Shown here in pieces: positions 1 through 10,992 of a DNA stretch of 64,000 nucleotides; positions within the stretch are counted from its first letter, which is position 1; every line of letters begins with the position of its first letter. The notes beneath the pieces are model-generated. The model had not been told where the DNA came from, did no database searches, and saw only the letters and a program-made list of their open reading frames with translations. The DNA comes from Venturia oleaginea (Eukaryota; Ascomycota; Dothideomycetes; Venturiales; Venturiaceae). A program made the position numbers and the translations under genes. The DNA is taken from the NCBI GenBank assembly GCA_013176395.1, contig JABMLP010000016.1:1-64000 (forward strand), read 5' to 3'.

Positions 1-279
1 TTCATGCAGCGTTGATACAATTTCATGGCAGCGTTGGTACAGTATCTTCATGACAACTTTGACTGATATCAAAGGTTGTTGTTGACCAGCCAGCTCTTCC
101 ACGAGCCAGAGGCTTCGTGCGCCAGCTTTTTGGAGGCCACCCAGCCGAGCATCTCCGCGGTAGTCTAACACCACCAGATAACAAATACCTACATAACAAA
201 CAGCATAATCCACCCTTCTAGCCCTTCTCGGCACTTCTTCCCCGCCATATTCCTGCTGTCGCTCCCTTCACACCAACAA

Positions 280-943
280 CATGTTCTGCTTACGCAGCTG
301 GATACCGATCCTGTTCTTCCTGTGATTACTCGTCGCACCCGTCGTTTGACAACGAGCTAACCCAGCGAACAGCACAACGCCTCTCCCATATATCTCGTCC
401 TCTTCATATCCGCCACCTACTTTCTCAACAGACCCTGTGTCTACTGCTCCCTCCTTCTCGCCATCCTCGTTATCGCCCTCTTCGACTTCCATTCCATTGG
501 TTCGAGCCCCGTTATTCAAGTAGCGCACCCAGCGCAGCCTCGCAATACTTCACAAATGTCACAACAACGTCGCTACCGGATAACATGATCGAGACCGCCT
601 CGCTCGTTGCGTCGGCCATGAACAGTACCGCTGCCGCTGTGCTGGAAAAGGTGGTCGGAAGCGTAACGAACCGCTCTGCGCCAGAAGAACAGCTGAACAG
701 CACCGTTGTTGAGTGGATCAAGAGCCTGTTGAGGAAGGAGTGGAGGATACAGTGCTTGGATGTTGTTGTGCGATTCTAGCGCTGCGTGGGGTGGTTTGGC
801 TTTGGCGTTTGAGCATGGCAAATGAGCGGGTTAATGGGCACGACAGCATGGCGTTCATCGATTTTGATACCAATGGTCTAGGCACATCAGCGTTGGTGCA
901 CATTGTTGCAGACTTCCTGCGTGGTAGTAGAAATCGGCAATGA
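280..943 (+). pseudogene. Possible small membrane-protein gene, unresolved or decayed
   Basis: I do not recognise a family here. An ATG at 280 opens a hydrophobic reading frame that meets TGA after 14 codons. If a 45-bp GT-AG intron (donor near 321, acceptor CCAG near 366) is assumed, the next segment reads as a membrane-spanning stretch rich in Leu, Ile, Val and Phe (about 410-490). From about 525 to 779 another frame is protein-like and Ser/Thr/Asn rich, and from 740 a third frame holds a second hydrophobic stretch with three consecutive Cys. No single frame joins the three, so this is either a multi-exon gene I cannot splice or a frameshifted relic. The exon model is inference only. Confidence 0.2.
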
Positions 944-1452
944 TGGGTTTCAAGTTCGTGGGAAAGCCTGAGGTGACTCCAAGAGCACCAGACTTCTGTA
1001 GCCAAATGCCTAGGCATCGACCGGCACTGGTCCTTCTTGCACCAAATCTGATTGCAGATAAGCTATCGGTACAATTAGAGAAAGGCTCGATGCCTTGGTG
1101 AGGTTGACTGCTGCCCTGTGACGCCTTGTCTATGATCGCCCTGAATCTAAGTACTAGCCGAATGAGATGGGTAACAATTTCCGTGAATTCTTTGCCCAAG
1201 GTTCTGCAACATCAAGTCCCATCAAAACATCGATTCCTTTCAGATGCTATACCCATGAATATGCGAGGTCGGTATTGGGAAAGTCCGCTCCTTGCTGTCT
1301 GAAGGATAACGCCGTTCGTGATGCGGGGCACTTCATTTACTACCACGCTCTTCTCTTATTCCCTTAACACTACCACCGCTCGAGTGACAATAAAGGTTCG
1401 AGCAAACATTGTCTACCAAGCAAGATACTGCAGCCAGGATATTCGAAGAAGA
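944..1452. other. Intergenic, upstream of the aminopeptidase gene
   Basis: No convincing gene is seen. The stretch presumably holds the promoter and 5' leader of the aminopeptidase gene that starts at 1453. A short open frame at 1167-1367 has no recognisable composition or motif. Confidence 0.5.
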
Positions 1453-4442
1453 ATGAGTTCCGATCGTGAAGTCCTCCCGGACACGTAAGTCTCGTGCTCA
1501 ATTAGAGAACCTCAAACACGTAGCTTCGAAGCTAACGACTATCGCGCAGCGTTAAACCATCCAACTATGCCATCTCCATCACCGACCTGGAGCTTGGCGG
1601 TAACTGGAGCTACCAGGGACGAGTGAAGATCGCTCTTGATATCAAGAAAGCAGCAAAGGAAATCGTACTCAATTCGCACCAGCTTCAAATCCACAGCGCC
1701 GAGTTGTCTACCGAGCACACCAAGACCGAATCTTCAGCGAAAGCCTCTGACATCTCGTATGAAACCAATGCTCAGCGTGCGACTATCTCGGTTGATCAAG
1801 AGTTCCCAGTTGCCTCTAAAGCATGGCTCGACATCAAGTTCCAGGGCACTATGAACAACATGATGGCCGGATTCTATCGATCCAAATACAAGCCAACAGT
1901 TGAGGCGGCCAAATCTGTCCCACGAGACGATGAGTACCACTATATGTTCAGCACCCAATTCGAATCTTGTGATGCTCGACGGGCTTTCCCCTGCTTCGAT
2001 GAGCCAAACTTGAAGGCCACCTTTGATTTCGAGATCGAAATTCCAGAAGACCAAGTGGCACTAAGCAACATGGGAGAGAAGAACGTCCGCAAAGGAAGCA
2101 AGGATGGCTTGAAGATCGTTTCTTTCGATCCAACACCTGTCATGAGTACATATCTTTTGGCCTGGGCATTCGGTGATTTCGAGTACGTTGAAGACTTCAC
2201 CAAGCGCAAATATGAGGGAAAGAACCTGCCGGTGAGAGTATACACTACTCGGGGCTTGAAAGAGCAAGGCCGGTTTGCCTTGGAGCACGCCCATCAAACC
2301 GTTGACTACTTCTCAGAGATCTTTCGCATTGACTATCCCTTGCCCAAGGTCGATCTTCTGGCTGTGCACGAATTCGTAAGTCTTTCTTAATGCTTCTTTT
2401 TGCCCCGATCCTCTTTGCGATAGTGGAACTAATGATGCAGGCCATCATAAGTCTACCTGGGTCCTCCTAAGTGTGAACCAACGCTGACCTGTGCTTTTCT
2501 AGTCTCACGGTGCCATGGAGAACTGGGGCTTAATTACCTACAGAACCACTGCGCTTCTTTTCGATGAAAAAGAGTCTGATCAGCGATACCAGAACCGTGT
2601 CGCCTACGTGGTCGCCCACGAATTGGCCCACCAATGGTTCGGTAATCTTGGTAAGATCATAATCATCTTTCGGTAAGGCTAAAAGCTGACAAACCAAAGT
2701 CACAATGAATTGGTGGTCCGAACTTTGGCTCAACGAAGGATTCGCAACATGGGTTGGATGGCTCGCTGTACACAAGTTGCATCCAGGTAAATCCTAACTG
2801 CCTTCAAGTGTCGTTAAGCTAACAGATAGCAGAATGGGATGTTTGGTCACAGTTTGTCGTACGTACACACAGAGGTATATCCTCCAGAATCACTAATTTC
2901 TTGTAATAGTCTGAAGCTTTACAAACAGCTTTCGGCCTGGATGCCATCCGCAACTCTCATCCTATTGAAGTGCCTGTCAAAAATGCGCTTGAAGTCGACC
3001 AGATCTTTGACGCTATCAGCTATCTCAAGGGAAGCTCTGTCATCCGCATGCTTTCCTCCCATCTCGGCGACGACGTGTTCCTGCTTGGCGTGTCGAACTA
3101 TCTCAAGGCTCATAAATTCTCGAATGCGACAACAAACGATCTCTGGTCAGCCCTGAGCGAAGCATCTGGGCAAGACATCGAGGCCTTCATGGACCCGTGG
3201 ATCCGAAAGATTGGATTCCCTGTCGTGACATTGGCCGAAGAACCTGGCCAGATCACCGCCCAACAATCCCGCTTCTTGCTCTCAGGCGATGTCAAGGCCG
3301 AAGAAGATGAGACTACCTGGTGGGTGCCACTTGGATTGAAGACTGGACCAAAGACTTCTGAGATTATTCCCGGCGCTCTGACTTCGAAGACTGACGCTAT
3401 CCGCAACATCGACGATTCTTTCTACAAGATCAACGCGAACCAGACGGGTTTCTACCGCACCAACTACCCACCAGCTCGCTTAACCAAGCTTGGTGAGGCA
3501 CGCGCTCAGCTCAGCACCGAAGACCGCATTGGACTTGTCGGAGACGCTGCAGCCCTCGCTCAATCTGGGAATGCCACGACTGCTGCGTTCCTTGCTCTCG
3601 TCGAGCTCTTCAAGGACGAAAAAGAATACATTGTCTGGCAACAGATCTTGGTCTCCTTGGGCAATATTCGCTCCATCTTCGCTGACGTTGAAGATGTCTC
3701 TCAGGGTCTTACTTCTTTCACTCTCAAGCTCGTTACACCTGCTACTGACAAAGTCGGACTCGAATTCCCAGCAGACGAGGATCTTCTGACTGGTCAGCTT
3801 CGTGCTTTGCTGGTCAGTCAAGCAGGTCTCGCTGGACACAAGGAAGTCATCGAAGCTGCTCAAGCTCGCTTTACAGCGTTCACATCTGGCAAGGACGCTT
3901 CGGCGATTCATCCCAGCCTGCGAAGCGCGGTCTTCCGCATCGCTGTCAATTATGGTGGGAAGCAAGCTTACGAGGCTGTGAAGAGCTTCTATACAATAAC
4001 GACGTCGATCGACGGGAAGGAAATCGCTCTTCAATCCCTCGGCCGCGTCCAAAGCCAGGAGCTCGCAAACGATTACCTCGACTTCCTCTTTTCCGACGCC
4101 GTGGCCGTCCAAGATATGCACACCGGTGCCAGTTCTCTAGCCGCCAACGCCAAAACTCGTCTCGCTGTGTGGGTTTACATCAAGAAGAACTGGGAAAGCA
4201 AGGTTTACCCTGATCTTTCTGGCAACATGGTTCTGCTAGAGCGCTTCTTGAGGATGAGTTTGAATAAGTTTTCGAGCTTCGAGGTCAAGAAGGAGATTGA
4301 TGAGTTCTTCGCTGGCAAGGATAACAAGGGATACGATCGCGGTCTTGGTGTTGTGAGTGATACTGTTGAGGGTGCGGCGAAGTACAAGGAGAGGGACACT
4401 GCTGTTGTTAGGGAGTGGTTGAGTGCGCATGGGTATATCTGA
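1453..4442 (+). CDS. ape2: M1-family zinc aminopeptidase (Ape2/Aap1, puromycin-sensitive type)
   Basis: Six exons join without frame breaks: 1453-1484, 1550-2375, 2503-2650, 2700-2786, 2833-2858 and 2910-4442, giving about 883 residues, the usual length for cytosolic fungal M1 aminopeptidases. All introns are GT-AG and 46-127 bp long. The substrate-anchoring GAMEN motif is at residues 289-293. The zinc site HELAH is at 325-329, with the third ligand Glu348 in a WLNEGFA context, so the catalytic set is complete. The family removes single amino acids from peptide N-termini in the cytosol and takes part in peptide turnover. No signal peptide is visible at the start, which fits a cytosolic enzyme. 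The ATG at 1453 is chosen because it gives the conserved LPDTVKPSNY opening directly after intron 1. The C-terminal ERAP1-like helical domain occupies roughly the last 330 residues. The assignment to the family is secure; the exact orthologue is less so. Confidence 0.95.
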
Positions 4443-5272
4443 CTACATGGTGAGGCGAAGTTATGAAACACAAAAAGTACTGAGCATGCTTCGGAGTCGC
4501 GTCGAGATTGGTAGGATGATTGGGACGTTGGACGTGATTGAATTGATATCTGGTTACGTAGCTACTAGGTCTGAATAACATGGATCGATTTGCTCGAGTA
4601 TGGGCTTTAAAATTGCATGCATGGGAATGATGAGACGGCTATATGAGGAAGGGAATCAAGTCATTCACTGGCTTCGCTATTCCATACCTATGTCAATTGA
4701 TCTCGTTTCGTATGTTTATTACCAACTAGTCGAATCTATACCTCGAAAGAATCTATATCTCGAAATACAGTTCACTGGACTTGGTATCGGATACATGTAT
4801 TTTTGGTATATAACTTTATGCAGAGATGGTTATCAGGAATATATCGATATATGTTAATATCTAGCTATATAGGTCTCGTTCGATCTACAAAGTGTAAGCT
4901 GGAAAACATGGAATGGATATACAGAGAACTTGCCGATTCATGTAATCTTGTATCACGTAGAAGATATAGATCTGTAAAGATTATGATGAATGTTGTAGCG
5001 AGTGTCGACGTCTTGGGCTATTCTTTACCCTCTTTACTGGTAACGCTTCAAACGGGTTACGTCTTACTTTCTGATGCCACAGTGATGGATTTTTCGATGT
5101 TGGACGATTGAAACATTGGTAATGCTTCATTCATGGGCAGCCAGGCTGTGATACTGAGTCTCAATAGTAGATGGTCGATGGTGTATACAAGCACATTTAA
5201 ACAATATATTATTCCTATCACTATCCCTTCTACTATCCAGAAACGTCTTACATACCATCCAAAACCAGCCCT
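4443..5272. other. Intergenic between tail-to-tail genes
   Basis: This is an AT-rich spacer between the end of the aminopeptidase gene and the end of the minus-strand SDR gene. Small open frames around 4600-5111 are AT-rich and lack protein-like composition. I see no gene, repeat or RNA. Confidence 0.5.
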
Positions 5273-6289
5273 CTAATAATCTCTAAAAGGACACCCCTCA
5301 GCATCTGCCCTCGTCTTCTCCATCACCGTCTCCCTGGTCACCTTCATCAACTGCTCACCCAACGCATCATCATTCGCCAGTTTACTCCCCTCCTCGATAT
5401 TGGCAGGAGGACAAACATACTCGCCACTGTTTTCTGTCACGGTGGCAGCAAAGAGCGTACTCAACGCCCCCTCGAACTGATCTTTCTTGATGGGTGCCAT
5501 CAAGTATTTCATCCCGTACCCGGCAATTGGATACGGCTCCAGGATATCCTCGGTAGACATTTTGGTCTGAACAACGCCTGGGTGGGTGGCATTGACGAGG
5601 ATGTTTGGGTGGGCGGATGTGAGATGGCGGTTCAGATAGCGAGAGTAGAGGATGGCTGCTAATTTGGAGCGACCGTATGTTGGGTTCGGGCCCAGGTCTT
5701 GAGTCAATTCCTCGGGAAGGAATTTACAGTCTGAAGGCGTCATTTCGTGAGCGTTCGATGCTTGATTTGTGATTCGGACGATGTTGCCATTGGATGCTGT
5801 TTTCTTGAGGAGGGGGAGCAGATGTGATGTCAGTACGACGTGGCCCATATGGTTCAGAGCCATGTGTCTATCGATACCATTGGCGAGTTGGAAAGTCATG
5901 ATTCCACGTCCTGCGTTGTTGACTAGGATATCGAGGCGATCGGTGTCTTTGGAAACCTTGTTTGCAGTCTCCGCCGCAGCCTTCCAGTCTGCCAGGTCAC
6001 ACTGGAGCCACTTCATTTTGGAGGCTGTGTCATTTCCGAGTTCTTTCTTAATGGCATCGGTTGCGTTGTCCATTACTTCCTTGGTATCAGAAATTATGAA
6101 GACTTTGGAGATGTTTTTTGTGAGGAAGGTGTGGGCTACTGCATAACCAATGCCTGATGAGCCACCAGTTACGACAGCGACTTTGCCGGTCAAGTCTGGG
6201 ACTTGCTCCAAGGTGAATTTGGCAGATTTTGGCGAGAACAGGTTTCCTCCTGTGAGGTTCTCGGCGAGGGTCTTCTTGATGGCTTGCAT
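5273..6289 (-). CDS. Short-chain dehydrogenase/reductase, retinol dehydrogenase/WWOX-like
   Basis: This is a single-exon gene of 338 residues. The dinucleotide-binding motif TGGSSGIG lies at residues 41-48 at the end of the first beta strand, the structural NNAG motif at 124-127, and the catalytic pair Tyr205 and Lys209 in YGRSK. The catalytic Ser is probably Ser178, in ITNQAS rather than the usual VSS. The acidic residue and turn after beta 2 (IISDTK) favour NAD over NADP, but this is inference. The extended N-terminus of about 35 residues before the Rossmann fold and the general layout fit the fungal retinol dehydrogenase/WW-domain oxidoreductase-like SDR group, whose substrates are mostly unknown. 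The ATG at 6289 is the only upstream Met in frame before the minisatellite at 6314-6451, which therefore lies in the 5' leader or core promoter. Confidence 0.88.
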   Translation of the reverse strand: MQAIKKTLAENLTGGNLFSPKSAKFTLEQVPDLTGKVAVVTGGSSGIGYAVAHTFLTKNISKVFIISDTKEVMDNATDAIKKELGNDTASKMKWLQCDLADWKAAAETANKVSKDTDRLDILVNNAGRGIMTFQLANGIDRHMALNHMGHVVLTSHLLPLLKKTASNGNIVRITNQASNAHEMTPSDCKFLPEELTQDLGPNPTYGRSKLAAILYSRYLNRHLTSAHPNILVNATHPGVVQTKMSTEDILEPYPIAGYGMKYLMAPIKKDQFEGALSTLFAATVTENSGEYVCPPANIEEGSKLANDDALGEQLMKVTRETVMEKTRADAEGCPFRDY

Positions 6290-6313
6290 GATGGGTGGTT
6301 ATTCAAGTTCAAG

Positions 6314-6451
6314 CTGGAAGGTGGAAAGGGATTCAGCTGGAAGGTGGAAAGGGATTCAGCTGGAAGGTGGAAAGGGATTCAGCTGGAAGGTGGAAAGGGA
6401 TTCAACTGGAAGGCGGAAAGGGATTAAGCTAGAAGGTGGAAAGGGATTTAG
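6314..6451. repeat. 23-bp minisatellite, six copies, directly upstream of the SDR start
   Basis: Six head-to-tail copies of a 23-bp unit (CTGGAAGGTGGAAAGGGATT followed by CAG) start at 6314, 6337, 6360, 6383, 6406 and 6429. The first copies are identical and the last two carry point changes. The array begins only 25 bp upstream of the minus-strand start codon at 6289. On the coding strand it is pyrimidine rich, so it would form a C/T-rich leader or proximal promoter tract. Confidence 0.9.
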
Positions 6452-6459
6452 CTGAAGGT

Positions 6460-7536
6460 AAGCCGTGTGCAGATGGGAAGATGGAAATAGAAGGGATAAT
6501 GGCTCATGATGTCAGTAGCATACAGATTCAATCAAATGACCTACACGTGAGTGGACGGATACCTCTGCTTTCTGCAACGTTTGATATGATGATCTCATGG
6601 TGAGCCGTGTTCGACGCGCCATCACGTGTAGAGCATGTAAAGAAGGTAGGTACCCAGTCGGTTGGTGTCATGTCTTAGCTTGAGACACCGTTACGGGATC
6701 CATTTCGTGAAGATGTTTATGGTGAGCAGCCACAAACACAACGGCGCCACTGTAGAGATGGAGTTGTGCGAGCACAAAAGGCGTCGCGCTCGAAAGAGGC
6801 CGACACAGCGTTATAGATTTGGACAGACCAAGGAGAAAGGGTGAAAGAACGGTGTGCAGTGTAACCATTGGAGAAGCATCTCATCTCCGAGTTATCGGCC
6901 ATCTCAAGTGCATACCAATTATTACTTCTTCTTTTCCATTTCCTTCCTCAAACCCCTAACCCTAACCCTAAACCCCTACCTGATCCTGGAATCTCCCCAA
7001 GTACTACACCACGACACTGTATCTACATAACGCTCGGACAATATCCTTGAAGCCGCTTTGTGTCGAAGTTCGTGTATGGCCAAAGTATGGCCAGTGGCCA
7101 AAGTACCAACGCACAGTACTCGCACACTGTCACACACAGAAGCTCCTTGCCGTCTACAACATTCCAAGACTGAGTAAACGGGTTCGCGCTTCCCGGTCAG
7201 TGGGACTTCCCACAGCGGTATTGAGCATCGTCCATTTCTAATCGGCCCCATGAATACTATGTGCATTCAATGAGTCGGCCGTGGTTGCACTGCTTATTGC
7301 AAAGTCACACTGATGGCTTGAATACACCAAAGCAAGGTACACATGTGGACACCTGCTGTTAGACACACGAACCCAAGCAATGGTTTGCATTTGCACAAAG
7401 CCCATGGATCCATGGACATCAAACAGTTGAAAGAAAGGCATACTGTCGCTGTTCGCCGTCGCTAACAGCAGCTTGTCTGGAAAATATTTTCCTTCCCTGA
7501 ATTTCAATCGCTATATTACAGCTGTTCAACACCATC
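6460..7536. other. Intergenic between divergently transcribed genes
   Basis: This stretch separates the minus-strand SDR from the plus-strand surface-protein gene. It contains a telomere-like motif (annotated separately) and a doubled GTATGGCCA/GTGGCCA segment at about 7075-7100. No gene is evident. Confidence 0.5.
6954..6971. repeat. Interstitial telomere-like repeat (CCCTAA)3
   Basis: Three perfect CCCTAA units stand in tandem, followed by a degenerate AACCCCTA. The motif equals the usual fungal telomere repeat TTAGGG on the other strand. Such short interstitial copies can be binding sites for Tbf1-type factors or scars of break repair; the sequence does not say which. Confidence 0.75.
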
Positions 7537-8172
7537 ATGCTCTTCTTTCTGTCAGCCATCGCAGCAATCGGCCTCTTCACCACACAGTCCTCAGCCGAGA
7601 ATGTCACCTTCGTAAACCAGATGGTCTTTGCTCTGACTGGCAGCAGGGCCTCGCACGCCTACGACAACGTCCTCGGCTCCGTCATCGCAGCGGACAAAAA
7701 TGCCATTACAGTTCATCTGGACTGCAAGCCATCGTCATCGCCAACTCCGAGTTCTTGCAGTGACCAGGACGCCACAATCACAGCCGGCCCTTCCACGCTC
7801 GTCTACACCTCAAGCTCCGGCACTTTGTATGCATATCATGCTTGCTCCAAAACAGTAGAAGGTGGGGAATTCGTCTGCACGTATCACAACAATGTACTTG
7901 AGTCTAGGACGATTGACAAGGTAGTTTCTTTTCTCCTTGTAGTAAAGAGAGTACTCTATCTAACCGTAAAACAGATCGTTTCCCAGGGGGGCTTTGGTGG
8001 ATATGCCCCTATGCAAATAACAGCGGGTATTGACAAGTTGGTCAACGCGCCATTGCCACAAATGACAGAAAGCGGTAGTGCGAAGTCTTGGGATGGAAGC
8101 GAAAGAACTACATGGACCATGCTATGGAGCAGTCTCGGAATCATGTTTCTCATAATTTCCGTTTTTGGATAG
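7537..8172 (+). CDS. Small secreted, probably GPI-anchored surface protein of unknown function
   Basis: I do not recognise the family. The product begins with a clear signal peptide (hydrophobic core in residues 2-15, likely cleavage after the Ser-Ser-Ala at 18-20) and ends in a hydrophobic tail of about 17 residues (ending ISVFG) preceded by small polar residues, the pattern of a GPI-anchor signal. Four Cys residues lie in the mature part, enough for two disulphides. A 54-bp segment at 7921-7974 has a GT donor, a CTAAC branch site and a CAG acceptor. It is open in frame but encodes a hydrophobic Val/Leu run, and I treat it as an intron, which leaves 193 residues. Without splicing the product would be 211 residues. 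A cell-wall or membrane surface role is inferred from topology only. Confidence 0.7.
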   Translation: MLFFLSAIAAIGLFTTQSSAENVTFVNQMVFALTGSRASHAYDNVLGSVIAADKNAITVHLDCKPSSSPTPSSCSDQDATITAGPSTLVYTSSSGTLYAYHACSKTVEGGEFVCTYHNNVLESRTIDKVVSFLLVVKRVLYLTVKQIVSQGGFGGYAPMQITAGIDKLVNAPLPQMTESGSAKSWDGSERTTWTMLWSSLGIMFLIISVFG

Positions 8173-9457
8173 ACGACGAGGTATCTTGCGAAATATTGAA
8201 GCTCGACTCAAACTTGCCCCTCGGGTCGTCTACATCAACGATCATAATTTATTAATTTTGCACAATCTTACGACGACGGCCGATGTCATCGACAGCGACT
8301 TCATCATCTCAGTAGCCTTCGTCACTTCGGTACCAATTCGGCTGTCCCCACATGCTAACCATCTTTGACAGACCTGAGTTTCCTGCTAGCATTTTCATCT
8401 TTCTCTGACGGCGAACAATTTTCGATCTCTATAGATCATTCGCTCAAGTCTATATCACGATCCTCAAATAAGATTTCGCCACAAACAAGCCAACGATCAT
8501 TCTCGAAGAAACCACCAACCTTCGGCCCAAAAATCAAGTTCAGGCGTTTGAGACAAAGGCAGTCTCACGGTTCAGAAGTCTCGTGAATGTAGCTGATGAT
8601 TTTTTTTTTTCACAAAATGAGAACAATGAGAACAACTTTTCTCTCCCTTGCACTTCAGCTTAGAGAGGCCATTTGAATCGAGCCTCACGATCTGAATCAA
8701 CGTCCTGTTCTTTACGTGAAGGGAATTATTCATTCATATGCACGTCTCTCGGACTTGGGGCAAAATGTGACATTTGGTGCCGCTAGTTGAGACGCGTGCA
8801 CCGCGATATCGCTGGGCATGTAGGAGTCGTAAAGGGGATGTTAATGAAACAGATTGATGGTCATTATAACAAGTGAAACCCGAAGCCATTCCTGTCCAAT
8901 CGCAATTTTTTCTATCAAGTGATGTTCACCTCACGTCTACTAACTGTTATCGCTAGGTAGGGAAAAGAGCGAAAGACATTGCTATCAGCTCAAATGCTAC
9001 CTTGAGAGGCAGCTACCCAATTCCACCCGAGAAACATCTCAAATCAAGGACCTTCCATTGGATCAATTCTCTGAAAAGGTCCATCTTTTGCCCAAATCCT
9101 TGAACAGTGCGTTTTCTTATTCGCTCTCGCAACAATGTCCTCATTCGCGCTCGTTGGAGTATTACATCAGCAGCCGTCTCGCTGCCCGAAACCAGCCTTG
9201 CCAAGCGAACCCCGCAAATTCGCCGCAAACCCGCAGCCGAGCGTCAATATACTGGGAACCGAGCATTCGCAATCTCAATATAATTAAGTACTCCGCCGAC
9301 AACAAACAACATCAGCCTCTATATCCACGTATCAGTTTCAAATATCTGGATATATATTTCCCTTCCTCGAACTCGACGTACATCGCGCTCCTGCTGACGC
9401 TGTATATCTAGGATCGGGAATAGGTTTAGCTGGGAGATCTTGCGCTGAAAGTGAGAG
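8173..9457. other. Intergenic, no gene recognised
   Basis: This AT-rich stretch contains a poly-T run near 8601 and a few short open frames (for example 9058-9411) without conserved features. It includes the upstream region of the SDR gene at 9458. Confidence 0.45.
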
Positions 9458-10992
9458 ATGGCGATACCGGGATGTACACCACGGATTGATTTTGGTAAGG
9501 AAGTTGATTTGGGGGGGTTGAGGGGGAGAAGTGCGGTTGTTACCGGGGCTGGTGGGGGGATTGGGGAGAGTATTGCTAGGGGGTTGGCGAAGGCTGGGTA
9601 TGTATATTTCTGATGAAAGCAAAGAATTGGAAACTCGGAGTAGAGGGAACGAGTTGAGGCTTCAAGGGGGGAGCGGAGAAAGATGGAGGAGTAATGAGAA
9701 GAGAGGGAAAGAAAGAAGACTGGGTGTTTGAATTCTGGCTGACGATTTGGGCAGGGGTTATGTTACGATTGCTGAGTGGAGTGAAGAGAAGGGAGAGGCT
9801 GTTGCTAAGAGTTTGAGGGAGGAAGGGTATCAGTAAGTTGGGCTTCATTATGGGTTGTCATCATGTCGAAGGATTCAGTATTGGGATCTTTTTTCAACGA
9901 GTGCCGAGAGCTTTCCTTTCTTTTGCTTCGATCATTCCTGCCCTTCTTTCTATCCACTGCTGCCTACAGTTTGGAGCGAGGAAAACCAAGGATGAGTGTG
10001 GAGCGTTCAAGCCTTGCAATCACAATCTCTGAAGCCAAAACCCTCCTGTCTCGTTGGACAACACTTCATCGCCAGACAACAACCAATCTAACAAGGCATT
10101 AGAGCCCAACACCAAAAAACCGACGTAACAAACTGGGACGACCTCGTCTCCGCCTTCAACGCCGCCATCTCCTTCTCCCCCACAAAAACACTCGACATCG
10201 TCATCCCAAACGCAGGCGTAGCCTCAAACCCGCTCGTCCCCTGGCTCCAAAACGCCCCCGAAGACGAACACGGAAACCCCCTCCAACCCTCCCAATCCGT
10301 CGTCGACGTAAACTTCACGGCCGTCTATAACACCGCCTTGTTAGCAATGTACATGTTCAAAAAACACGCGTCCACCGATTCCGCCCCGAAACAACTCATC
10401 TTCGTCGGATCGATGGCGTCGTATCAGGGGATGACGGGGGTGCCTTCTTACGGCGGTGCGAAATTCGGTGTTAGGGGGATTTTTAAGGCGATGCGGGGGC
10501 TGGGGGGTGATGTGCTTGGGGAGGGGAGGGAGGGGGTTAGAGTGAATATGGTTGCGCCGGGTTGGATTCGGACGGGGATGACGGATATGATTGTGCCGTA
10601 TTTGGAGAGGAGGAATGTTACTGTTGGGGCGCCGGAGGATGTTGCGGGGGTTGTGTTGAGGATTTGTGGGGATGAGGCGGTTTGGGGTGAGTTTTCTTTT
10701 TCCTTCTTTCTTTCTTTGTTGAAATTTCTTTCTTCACTTTCTTCTCTTTGTTTTGGTGAGGGGGAAGTTGATGTGTGGGTTTTGTTCTAAGCTGACTTTT
10801 TGGGATGTAGGTAGGGCTGTGTCTGTTCTTGGGAACGGGGGTAGTTTTGATCTTTGTGATGATGATGAGGGGCTTGAGGGGACAAGGGAGATTTTGGAGG
10901 CGTATAAGAGGGGGGCGTTTGGGGATCAGACTGCGAGGGAGGAAGGAAAGAAGGGGCCGAAGATTGAGGATTTGATTCCGAATGATAATTAG
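9458..10992 (+). CDS. Short-chain dehydrogenase/reductase, 15-hydroxyprostaglandin dehydrogenase-like
   Basis: Four exons join in frame: 9458-9597, 9755-9832, 10103-10686 and 10811-10992, giving 327 residues. The introns (157, 270 and 124 bp) are long for this window and all GT-AG. The cofactor motif TGAGGGIG is at residues 29-36. Next come PNAG after the fourth beta strand, the Ser of VGSMAS, and the catalytic Tyr and Lys in YGGAK. The overall layout resembles fungal SDRs annotated as 15-hydroxyprostaglandin dehydrogenase-like, which act on alcohols or ketones with NAD(H); the true substrate is unknown. The coding strand is oddly skewed: exon 1 is G-rich, the first 300 bases of exon 3 are strongly C/A-rich, and from about 10410 it turns G/T-rich. 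The exon model is supported by continuity of the SDR fold across each junction. Confidence 0.85.

Noticed and set aside
3480..4121. 213-codon minus-strand frame
   Set aside because: It is antisense to the catalytic aminopeptidase gene and has no recognisable features.
6150..6455. Plus-strand open frames through the 23-bp repeats with a repeated SWKVERDS-like peptide
   Set aside because: They run antisense through the start of a clear SDR gene and owe their length to the repeats.
9598..10102. Long introns of the second SDR as further foldback-element carriers
   Set aside because: I looked for the ATAAATTTCTGGC core and inverted arms in them and found neither; GAATTCTGGCTGAC near the acceptor is only a branch-site region.
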